Below are positions 15,475-22,118 of a stretch of DNA of 26,931 nt, piece after piece. Both the position numbers and the translations under genes were made by a program. The first letter of the stretch is position 1. Each line of letters begins with the position of its first letter. The notes beneath the pieces are model-generated. The model had not been told where the DNA came from and did not search any database. It saw only the letters and a program-made list of their open reading frames with translations. The stretch lies in IMG/VR virus record IMGVR_UViG_3300009164_000301, positions 1-26,931 of that record, one strand, 5' to 3'. Source of the DNA: a virus.

Positions 15475-15648
15475 ATCAGCCCATCGCTTTACATAATACG
15501 ACTTAATAGTGTACCCATCTTGACATAACACAGCTAAACTCTGCCTGACAAATAAATATTGTCACTAGTAGAAGGGTAAATCGTCCCTACTAGCTTGACA
15601 TAAGTAGACATAATTTTGGAGAGAATATCTGACAGGTTTACATAACAC
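15321..15648. repeat. TT[TG]ACATAA repeat family
   Basis: Direct copies of TTKACATAAYAC or its 9-base core lie at 15341-15352, 15488-15499, 15520-15531, 15595-15603 and 15637-15648. An inverted core TTATGTAAA is at 15321-15329 and a near copy TAGACATAA at 15605-15613. They lead up to late element L2. They may be binding sites of an activator or repressor, or a second iteron set. Confidence 0.65.
15446..15476. repeat. Perfect 12-bp inverted repeat built from two iterons
   Basis: ATAATGGAAATT (15446-15457) and AATTTCCATTAT (15465-15476) flank GTTTTTT. Two opposing iterons form a potential hairpin or a paired binding site. Confidence 0.75.
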
Positions 15649-15665
15649 GAGATATTCATCAATGC

Positions 15666-15684
15666 TTGACGAGTGTAGTATAAT
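15666..15684 (+). promoter_or_regulatory. Late promoter-like element L2 (TTGACG-N7-TATAAT)
   Basis: TTGACG (15666-15671), 7 bases, TATAAT (15679-15684), about 90 bases before the lysis gene that opens the late block. There is no -35 at the usual distance. A hairpin AAGAGG-ATGTA-CCTCTT (15691-15707) begins 6 nt after the TATAAT, near the expected RNA start. Same layout as L1 and L3. Confidence 0.65.
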
Positions 15685-15775
15685 TAAGGTAAGAGGATGT
15701 ACCTCTTTAGTTTGCCCGTGCTATCTACGTGCAACCGAAGACGGCATCACTTAATAACGTGCGAGGAGATGGAGA

Positions 15776-16327
15776 GTGTTGAACGTGGGTTTTGAATACG
15801 CAATCGAGCATTGGCGAAATACTGATGAATTCAGTAAGCACCTTTTCAACCACTCTCCTCAAGTCGCTTCTTGGGCGCAAGGTGTGGTGATTCACCATAC
15901 GTGGAAGCCCGAACCAAGTGGATGGATTGGACGTCAAACACTTGATGGAATACGGCGTTACTATGAGAAAAAAGAGTGGAATGCTGGGCCACATTTGTTC
16001 ATTGTTGTAGGCTCTCCTAATCCAATGAATGATGGCATCTGGCAGCTTACCCCACTTAACCTAAAAGGAATCCACTCAGGGGCGTGGAACAGTACGCATT
16101 GGGGCATTGAAGTAGTAGGTAATTACGACAGCCTGCCTTGGTCTGATGAATTGCGTTCCCTTGTATATGGCACGGTGTTAACACTATTCGCTTGGCATGG
16201 CATCACGGCAAACCGCAAAAGTATTGTGGGTCATCGGGAAACAGGATCAAAGAAAACCTGCCCTGGGAAATCCATTGATATGAATAGAGTTCGATTGGAA
16301 ATACAACAAAAACAGGGAGGTGGTTAA
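15776..16327 (+). CDS. Endolysin, N-acetylmuramoyl-L-alanine amidase (Amidase_2)
   Basis: A 183-aa zinc amidase that cuts the bond between MurNAc and L-Ala in peptidoglycan. GTG 15776 follows GAGGAG at 7 nt. The T7 lysozyme-like set is visible: VVIHHTW with a zinc His at 40/41, GPHLFIV at 71-77, WGIEVVGNY at 109-117, then SIVGHRE with zinc His 153 and K160-T-C162 near the end. There is no cell-wall-binding domain, so the enzyme is a bare catalytic domain, which suits small or Gram-negative-type lysins as well as some from other hosts. It opens the late block and is followed at once by membrane proteins. Host lysis is the likely role. Confidence 0.92.
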   Translation: MLNVGFEYAIEHWRNTDEFSKHLFNHSPQVASWAQGVVIHHTWKPEPSGWIGRQTLDGIRRYYEKKEWNAGPHLFIVVGSPNPMNDGIWQLTPLNLKGIHSGAWNSTHWGIEVVGNYDSLPWSDELRSLVYGTVLTLFAWHGITANRKSIVGHRETGSKKTCPGKSIDMNRVRLEIQQKQGGG

Positions 16328-16552
16328 GTGACCCCTACAGAATTAGGCGACTTGGCATTACAACTAGGAAGATTGGAAGCAGGACTCCTGCAACGGCTTG
16401 ACGATATTGTCCGTCGTATTGATGGGTTCGAACGCAGGCTGGATAAACACCAAGATATGATTGGTGAGTTAAAGAACGAGGTGACATTGTGGAAAGGTGG
16501 TCTTCTTTTGTTGGGAATCATTTTCCCACTAGTACTGAAGTTTTGGAACTGA
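16328..16552 (+). CDS. XhlA-like membrane-associated lysis protein
   Basis: A 74-aa protein from GTG 16328, immediately after the amidase stop, with GGGAGG upstream. Residues 10-50 form an amphipathic coiled coil (LLQRLDDIVRRIDGFERRLDKH), followed by one membrane segment (GGLLLLGIIFPLVLKFW) at the C-terminus. This is the layout of haemolysin XhlA and similar proteins that assist holins. Its stop overlaps an in-frame ATG of the next gene. Confidence 0.8.
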   Translation: MTPTELGDLALQLGRLEAGLLQRLDDIVRRIDGFERRLDKHQDMIGELKNEVTLWKGGLLLLGIIFPLVLKFWN

Positions 16553-16563
16553 TGGGAGGACTA

Positions 16564-16677
16564 ATGGAAGATTTTGAATACGCTTGGTATCTCGCAATGA
16601 TTATCTCCTTTGGTGCGATATTCGCAGTACTAGTATTACTCAATATTTTATTTGGCATATTAACAGGAGGATTATAA
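16564..16677 (+). CDS. Very small membrane protein (37 aa), possible holin component
   Basis: ATG 16564 is preceded by GGGAGG (16554-16559) and is preferred to upstream in-frame ATGs, which lie before or over that site. The product is almost entirely one membrane segment (AMIISFGAIFAVLVLL plus NILFGIL) with an acidic front (MEDFEY). Its TAA shares an A with the next ATG (TAATG). It is part of a three-gene membrane cassette after the endolysin; a holin or antiholin role is inferred from the context. Confidence 0.7.
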   Translation: MEDFEYAWYLAMIISFGAIFAVLVLLNILFGILTGGL

Positions 16678-16871
16678 TGAACGAGAATGTTTTAGTTAAG
16701 CCTTGGTACGAGTCCAAGACCGTTTGGGTCAACATCGTTTCGCTTGTCGTGGTCGTGATTGGTACGATGGCAGGATGGCAAGAGATGAAAGACTACGCAC
16801 CCACCCTTATCGCCGCAGTCAATGTATTGAATCTCTTGTTGCGCTTAGTAACATACGAAGCGATTAAATAA
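16677..16871 (+). CDS. Putative holin
   Basis: This 64-aa protein starts at ATG 16677 with CAGGAGG 6-7 nt upstream. It has KPWYESKTVWVN before a membrane segment (IVSLVVVVIGTMAGW) and a second weaker hydrophobic part near APTLIAAVNVLNLLLRLVT, the plan of many small phage holins. Endolysin release by membrane holes is the presumed job. It ends in TAATG with the phosphoesterase gene. Confidence 0.75.
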   Translation: MNENVLVKPWYESKTVWVNIVSLVVVVIGTMAGWQEMKDYAPTLIAAVNVLNLLLRLVTYEAIK

Positions 16872-17869
16872 TGCCACCACAAAACGCTGGGAAGAAGTGG
16901 AGGTTCATGATCAGAGAAAACGGTAGCAGGCGTTGGGTAAGCTTCTCCCATTACGAAGCCTGCTACCAAGCATGGATTGCCTACCGCAATATGAAAAGAG
17001 ATGAACCTACAGAACCCGTTGAGGTTCAGTTCATTGAAGAAGTAAACGACGTTCAATCACTATGGGACATGGCAAAGGCGCAACAACCAACAGAACGACG
17101 GGACGTACCTGCTATCACAATGGCCAATGCCCCGTTCGCTATTGCCTTCTTGAGTGACTTGCATATTGGTTCAACTGCTACAGACTACAGGTCAATACAA
17201 GAAGACGCAGAAACAGTCCGTGACACTGATGGAATGTATGCAGTCTTTCACGGCGACGGTATAGACAATTGGATTATCGGTAAGCTGCAAGCGCAACAAC
17301 GAAATCAGGCTATGCCATTTGACTCTGAACTTGCATTGTTCAAAGCTTGGATGAGTACGTTAGAGTCAAAGTTGATTACGGTGGTTGCAGGCAATCACGA
17401 CAATTGGACGAAAAAGATGGCAGGCGTTGATTGGTTAAAATCCATCACACCGCCAACCGCTATTTACAATAACAATGAAGCCCTGTTTGAATTGTATTGG
17501 TCGGGCAACAAAACTACAATCTGTGTTCGACATAAGTGGCGTGGCACGTCTATTCTAAATCCTACGCACGGCATTGAACGAGCGAGTAGGGATATTGATG
17601 CAGACATTTATGTAGGAGGACACACACACATTGGCACACTTTTCCGCTCTTTTACCGTTCGCAATAAAGATAGACTTGCGGTTCTTACAGGCACTTACAA
17701 GATCCATGACGATTATGGAAGTGAACTTGGGCTACCTCGTTCCCAACACCGTGGTTGTGGTGCAGTGGTATTCGATGTAGATGGGTCCTCTACGTGGATT
17801 CGCAACCTACAAGAAGCTGCAAGATACCTCAAGTTCAAACAGGCGGAACACCGTCAAACGGAGGAATAA
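16871..17869 (+). CDS. Calcineurin-like metallophosphoesterase
   Basis: A 332-aa protein with all metal-binding motifs of the family: SDLHIG at 95-100, FHGDGIDN at 126-133, VAGNHDNW at 172-179, and GGHTH at 249-253. About 90 residues precede the domain and contain several Trp and Tyr plus a charged helix. The start ATG 16871 overlaps the holin stop and has no ribosome site, so it depends on coupling. Substrates of phage members include DNA ends, RNA and nucleotides; none is indicated here. Lying between the lysis and terminase genes, a part in packaging or end processing is possible, but this is inference. Confidence 0.9.
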   Translation: MPPQNAGKKWRFMIRENGSRRWVSFSHYEACYQAWIAYRNMKRDEPTEPVEVQFIEEVNDVQSLWDMAKAQQPTERRDVPAITMANAPFAIAFLSDLHIGSTATDYRSIQEDAETVRDTDGMYAVFHGDGIDNWIIGKLQAQQRNQAMPFDSELALFKAWMSTLESKLITVVAGNHDNWTKKMAGVDWLKSITPPTAIYNNNEALFELYWSGNKTTICVRHKWRGTSILNPTHGIERASRDIDADIYVGGHTHIGTLFRSFTVRNKDRLAVLTGTYKIHDDYGSELGLPRSQHRGCGAVVFDVDGSSTWIRNLQEAARYLKFKQAEHRQTEE

Positions 17870-18459
17870 TGGCATATGTAAAAAAGGGGAAGGTATCAGA
17901 CGAATACCCGAAGCATGAACTGCCTAAGATAACTACACCACAAGTACGAGGTGCAGGGCAGGCAGGGAAAAGCAACACCCTTGACAAGGACGGCAAACGT
18001 CGCAACCTTGAGATGGTTAACGGGCATAAACCCGTGGAACAGTTAGAGTCGTACAAGCAGTGGTCAAAGGTACAAGGATTAAAGCGTACCTTCATTGCCT
18101 TCTACTCTGATTGCGGTTCACTCATCATTGCATGTAACTACGCAAACATTCACCCATCCTCAGTAAAGCAGTGGTTGGCCAATGATGATGATTTTCGTAA
18201 CGACTATGATGTAGCAACGGATATGGCAGTTGCCATACTTGAGCATGAAGCTAGGCGACGGGCATTGGCAGGTTCTGACAGGTTGTTAGAGTTCTTGCTG
18301 AAATCTCTTAAGCCCGATGTGTACAGGGAGAGGTATGAAGTCAAACAGGAAATTGCAGGGGACTACATTATCGACATCTCCAACCCAAATCAAACGCTTA
18401 TCACACCTGCAATCAACGACACCGCAGAAGATGTTTTGGACGAACCCTCAGCCTTATAG
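17869..18459 (+). CDS. terS: Terminase small subunit
   Basis: I use ATG 17869, with GGAGG upstream and one base shared with the previous stop, giving 196 aa; longer starts lie in the phosphoesterase. The front 70 residues are basic and flexible. From about residue 75 helices resemble a helix-turn-helix (AFYSDCGSLIIACNYANI, HPSSVKQWLANDDDFRN), the usual DNA-recognition part of TerS. Next comes an AxLEHEARRRALAGS-type helix and a C-terminal strand with YEVKQEIAGDYIIDISN. It would recognise the packaging site and hand DNA to TerL. Its end overlaps the TerL gene in another frame. Confidence 0.85.
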   Translation: MAYVKKGKVSDEYPKHELPKITTPQVRGAGQAGKSNTLDKDGKRRNLEMVNGHKPVEQLESYKQWSKVQGLKRTFIAFYSDCGSLIIACNYANIHPSSVKQWLANDDDFRNDYDVATDMAVAILEHEARRRALAGSDRLLEFLLKSLKPDVYRERYEVKQEIAGDYIIDISNPNQTLITPAINDTAEDVLDEPSAL

Positions 18460-19555
18460 GTTGTTTGTTGGAGGTCGTGGTAGTGGCAAGACTCGTGGTG
18501 GTGCGGTAGAGGTATTGCGAATACCGCCAAACACAAATGCGTTGGTAATCGCGCCTACCTATCAAATGCTACGTGACGGGGCAATCCGTACTTTACTTGA
18601 GTTGTCTAAGGCTGGTGGTATCTATATAGACTACAACATAGGCAATAAAGAACTGAAGTTGTTAGGCAATCGAACAATCCTATTCAGGTCAGCAGAACAC
18701 CCTGACCGTATTCGTGGTAACAACATAGGGTTCATATGGTTTGACGAATTGTGTTACTGCCGTCCTGAAGTTTGGTCTACTGCTGTACCTACACTGCGTG
18801 AACAACCTCGCAAGGTAATTGCAACCACAACGCCAAACGGCAAAGACTTTGTCTATGATATATTTCATAGGGACACGGGCAAATACGCAATCGTAAATAG
18901 TACAACAATGGATAATACATTTCTTGATCCTGAGTACGTTGTAGACTTGCGAGAGAATATGACGGAAGAACAATTCAGGCAGGAAGGGTTAGGACAATTC
19001 ATTGACCCAACAGGGAGTATGTTTAATCGTGGTTGGTTTAAGTATGTTGACGAACCACCGCCGAACCTGCAATGGTATCGGTATTGGGACTTGGCTATGA
19101 CAACCAAACAATCTAGCGACTACACAGCAAGCGCAAAGGTGGCACTAGACAGTAACGGTATAATGTATGTAGATGGAGTTATTCGCACGAAGTCTGAATA
19201 CCCCGAAATCAAGCGAATGATTATCGACACAATGCACAGCGAGAAGGACGTGATAGTAGGTATCGAAGAAGCGGTTAGCGGTTATGCTGCCATGCAGGAA
19301 TTAAAGCGATTACCCGAACTATCCAACATCACCTTTCGTGGCGTGCGAGTAGATAAGGACAAGAAGTCACGGGCAATGCCTTGGGCTTCACGGGCTGAAC
19401 GAGGCGATGTACGATTAGTCTACGGGCAATGGAATCGTATGCTCTTAGATGAAGTTGCTTCATTCCCTACAAGTCCACACGACGACATGGTAGACTCAAT
19501 AAGTGGGTGCGTACAGATGATGTCGCAACGCCAAATAGAATGGGAGATAATATAA
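18335..19555 (+). CDS. terL: Terminase large subunit
   Basis: The packaging motor and nuclease. Walker A GGRGSGKT, Walker B in IGFIWFDE, nuclease-domain WDLAMTT, GIEEAVSG and HDDMVDS are all visible in order. The start is unsure. ATG 18335 has GGGAG close by and keeps TPQKMFWTNPQPYRLFVGG, which resembles the conserved front of TerL, giving 406 aa; ATG 18431 would begin in the middle of that segment with no ribosome site, giving 374 aa. Either way it overlaps TerS, by 125 or 29 bases. Portal follows at once. Confidence 0.92.
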   Translation: MKSNRKLQGTTLSTSPTQIKRLSHLQSTTPQKMFWTNPQPYRLFVGGRGSGKTRGGAVEVLRIPPNTNALVIAPTYQMLRDGAIRTLLELSKAGGIYIDYNIGNKELKLLGNRTILFRSAEHPDRIRGNNIGFIWFDELCYCRPEVWSTAVPTLREQPRKVIATTTPNGKDFVYDIFHRDTGKYAIVNSTTMDNTFLDPEYVVDLRENMTEEQFRQEGLGQFIDPTGSMFNRGWFKYVDEPPPNLQWYRYWDLAMTTKQSSDYTASAKVALDSNGIMYVDGVIRTKSEYPEIKRMIIDTMHSEKDVIVGIEEAVSGYAAMQELKRLPELSNITFRGVRVDKDKKSRAMPWASRAERGDVRLVYGQWNRMLLDEVASFPTSPHDDMVDSISGCVQMMSQRQIEWEII

Positions 19556-21547
19556 ATGGGTGTAGTATCATTACCTAGTTGGGTAGACCAACTCAAATCA
19601 GGGGACAAGTTATCAGGCACTGTTGATGCCTATAGCAAATTCCCTCCATTGTATCGGGCGGTAAATATCCGTGCTGATACGTTATCTTCAGTGCCGTACA
19701 AGGTAGAACGCAATGGAGAGTTAAGCGATTGGTATTTCCGTACATCACTGCAAAGTTTGTTACGAGATACTGAACGAAGTCTGTTACTCACAGGTGCAGC
19801 GTTCTGGTTGAAGTTAATGAACGGGCGTATCCTTGTTGGGTTTCAGGTACTTAATCCGCTGACTGTAACTGTTGATATGGATATGTCGAAGTTTAACGGT
19901 CTTGACCCCAAGTCCGCCTACACCTTTACTCAAAACGTCAACAACAAAACATGGAAGTTTGACTCAAGTCAAATCATTTATTTTCGTGAACCATCCTTCA
20001 CAGATGAAGTTCGTCACGGTCTAGCACCTGCGGAAGTGGCAATGCAGGCAAGTCAGTTGGGGTATTACCTTGACCGATTTACGGCAGCCTTCTTTGAACA
20101 CGGGGCGCAACCAATCACCATTATGTCAATGCCTGTTGATGTAAGCAAGGACGAGTTGAACCGATTCAGTGCAGATTGGTTATCAAAGTTCAATGGAGTT
20201 GTCAATTCATTCCGCACTGCGTTCATTCGTGGTGGCGATATTAAAACAACGGTTATCACACCGCCTATCAAAGACTTGACCTTGACTGAACTCTACGACC
20301 GTGCAGTTGCACAGACGGCTATGGCCTTAGGCGTTCCATTAACAATGTTAGAGTCAAAGGCGGCTAACTACGCTACTGCTAGTTCAGACCGAACCTCGTT
20401 CTATAGCGAAACCGTCATTCCTCGTTTGGCATTGTACGAACAAGTGATCAATCAACAACTGCTTGAGCCAATTGACTACAAGTTAACGTTCCAACCAGAA
20501 GCGATGACAATCTTCCAAGTAGACGAAGCGCAACGGGCGCAATCACTTGTCTTGTTAACTCAGGCAGGTATCCCTGTTCGTGATGGTATGATTATGTTGG
20601 GTATGGATTATGAATTGACCTACGCACAGGATTTACCACCGTCAATTGACCCTACACCGATTCAACCCGCACCTGAAGTGCCAATTATTGAAGCAGACCT
20701 ACCGCAAAACGTTCGGGCGTACACGCTTTGGCGACGTAAGGCGGAAAAGAAGTTCGTTGGCGGTAAGTCACTTGATTTTCCGTTCACTAGCCCTGATATT
20801 AGCGAAGAAGACTCCGCTTGGATTGCATTTCACCTGCCTGATTGTAAATCAATGCACGAAATCAAGCATTTGTTTGATGAAGTGAAGGTAATGGGAGTAA
20901 ATGACAATGAAAAGCCGTTGTATAACGCGATTTATGCGATGTTACGGAAAAAGGGTGGCGAATTAGCCCTGATATTGTCAAACAACTTAGGATACGAGAT
21001 TCAGGACGACTTCTTTGCCGAACTCGCACTTGAAATGACTCCAATACTAAGTGATAAGATGCAGAACGACCTGATTAATCTCCAACAACGATATACGATT
21101 GATATTGACGATGCGTTAGAACAAACGCTTATCAATAAACAGATTGATGCCTATATGCCAAAGATGATTAAGGGATTGACGGACACGACTAGTAAGTTGG
21201 TCAAACAGATTGTGGACAATGCACGGGCAAACGGTGGTATCACAAACGAGGAACTCATTAAGCAGTTGACCCCTGCATTTGGCAAGCGTCGTGCGGAAAT
21301 GATTGCCGTCACTGAGTACACTCGGTCGGCCAGCAATGCGACTACGGTTTACGATGATTACCTCCACGAGTACGGACTCAAAACAGAAAGGGTATGGAAT
21401 ACAGAGAACGACGAAATCGTTCGCAAGTGCCCAATCTGTTACCCTCTCAATGGCAAGACCGCTGACGTGTGGGGCGAACGATACCCTGATGGTGCACCTG
21501 CCCACCCACGTTGTCGCTGTGATATTAGTATTCGGATTGTGAAATGA
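19556..21547 (+). CDS. Portal protein fused to MuF-like head morphogenesis domain
   Basis: A 663-aa protein whose ATG follows directly on the TerL stop. Residues about 1-370 are an HK97-type portal: PPLYRAVNIRADTLSSVPY near the front, then PLTMLESKAANYATAS and a helix pair typical of the stem and wing. A middle segment of about 190 residues follows. The last about 90 residues are the Mu gpF (MuF) minor head domain: GKRRAEMIAVTEYTRSASNA, CPICYPLNGK and AHPRCRCDI, with the Cys/His set of that family. Portal and MuF are usually two genes, and here they are one chain. It forms the dodecameric DNA entry ring; MuF parts are thought to sit inside the head. Confidence 0.9.
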   Translation: MGVVSLPSWVDQLKSGDKLSGTVDAYSKFPPLYRAVNIRADTLSSVPYKVERNGELSDWYFRTSLQSLLRDTERSLLLTGAAFWLKLMNGRILVGFQVLNPLTVTVDMDMSKFNGLDPKSAYTFTQNVNNKTWKFDSSQIIYFREPSFTDEVRHGLAPAEVAMQASQLGYYLDRFTAAFFEHGAQPITIMSMPVDVSKDELNRFSADWLSKFNGVVNSFRTAFIRGGDIKTTVITPPIKDLTLTELYDRAVAQTAMALGVPLTMLESKAANYATASSDRTSFYSETVIPRLALYEQVINQQLLEPIDYKLTFQPEAMTIFQVDEAQRAQSLVLLTQAGIPVRDGMIMLGMDYELTYAQDLPPSIDPTPIQPAPEVPIIEADLPQNVRAYTLWRRKAEKKFVGGKSLDFPFTSPDISEEDSAWIAFHLPDCKSMHEIKHLFDEVKVMGVNDNEKPLYNAIYAMLRKKGGELALILSNNLGYEIQDDFFAELALEMTPILSDKMQNDLINLQQRYTIDIDDALEQTLINKQIDAYMPKMIKGLTDTTSKLVKQIVDNARANGGITNEELIKQLTPAFGKRRAEMIAVTEYTRSASNATTVYDDYLHEYGLKTERVWNTENDEIVRKCPICYPLNGKTADVWGERYPDGAPAHPRCRCDISIRIVK

Positions 21548-22008
21548 TTAACATCAGTGTATCAATACCAAAAGACTTGTATGCACGCCTCAATGGAATT
21601 GGCAAGAATGTAATTGAACCTACAATGGTTGGGGTGGCAACGGCAGTTCAACACGAACTAACGTCGAACAAACCACCTCCCCCTCCCAAGGGGTCAATGA
21701 AGTTCAAGAGTGACAGGCAACGCAAGTTTGTTATGGCAGGTATTCGCAATGGGACAATAGACTCGCCGTACCGTCGAGGTATCAGCCCTAGTTCGGAACG
21801 GCTAAACCGTTCGTATAAAATCATACGTGCGCCGTCTACGATAACCCTGACCAACACTGCTTCTTATATGCAGTACGTGATCGGTAACAAGCAAGCGAAG
21901 ATACATCAAAACAGGTGGCTCACGGGGGACAAGGCAACGCAACGAGTGGTACAAAGTGGACTAGTCGCACGCATTGTTGCAAAGACGATACGAAAGTATT
22001 TCAAATAA
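21544..22008 (+). CDS. HK97 gp10-like head-tail/minor structural protein
   Basis: A 154-aa basic protein that shares ATGA with the portal stop. It begins with a strand (INISVSIPKDLYARLNGI), has a Pro-rich PPPPPKGSMKFKSDRQRKF stretch and a SYKIIRAPSTITLTNTASYMQYVIG segment, a pattern seen in gp10-like tail-completion proteins. These join head and tail. Its place before the capsid genes, rather than after them, is unusual for that family. Confidence in the family is moderate. Confidence 0.6.
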   Translation: MINISVSIPKDLYARLNGIGKNVIEPTMVGVATAVQHELTSNKPPPPPKGSMKFKSDRQRKFVMAGIRNGTIDSPYRRGISPSSERLNRSYKIIRAPSTITLTNTASYMQYVIGNKQAKIHQNRWLTGDKATQRVVQSGLVARIVAKTIRKYFK

Positions 22009-22011
22009 ACG

Positions 22012-22077
22012 CACAGGAAGCGTTTTAAGCAACGGGGTATACAATCTATCGTCTTTGGTATTTACATCGCTCCTGTG
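22012..22077 (+). other. Intergenic stem enclosing 45 bases in the head operon
   Basis: CACAGG and AGCG (22012-22022, bulged A at 22018) pair with CGCT and CCTGTG (22068-22077). This is the only sizeable gap (110 bases) within the head genes. It may be a structured leader or a degenerate remnant. No promoter or gene is evident. Confidence 0.4.
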
Positions 22078-22118
22078 GGCACTCAGTGGCGGTACTATTG
22101 ATTACAAGGAGAATGCTT

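Larger units (their letters stand above)
15016..15775. other. Gene-free control and probable origin region
   Basis: No convincing gene lies in these 760 bases. From left to right they hold promoter E1 with its palindrome, a palindrome GTCACCTTAGGGTGAC at 15101-15116, repeats of AATGGAAAT in both orientations (15169-15474), an AT-rich stretch (15285-15337), repeats of TT[TG]ACATAA (15321-15648), a hairpin at 15565-15593 (CTAGTA with TACTAG, plus inner GGG/CCC), late element L2 and a leader of about 90 nt ahead of the amidase. The region parts the divergent early and late blocks, the usual place for an origin in small phages. No DnaA box is evident. Confidence 0.75.

Noticed and set aside
16671-16679. 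TATAAT as a promoter for the holin gene
   Set aside because: The bases are the spacer between the ribosome site and start codon, with no -35 or TTGAC box.
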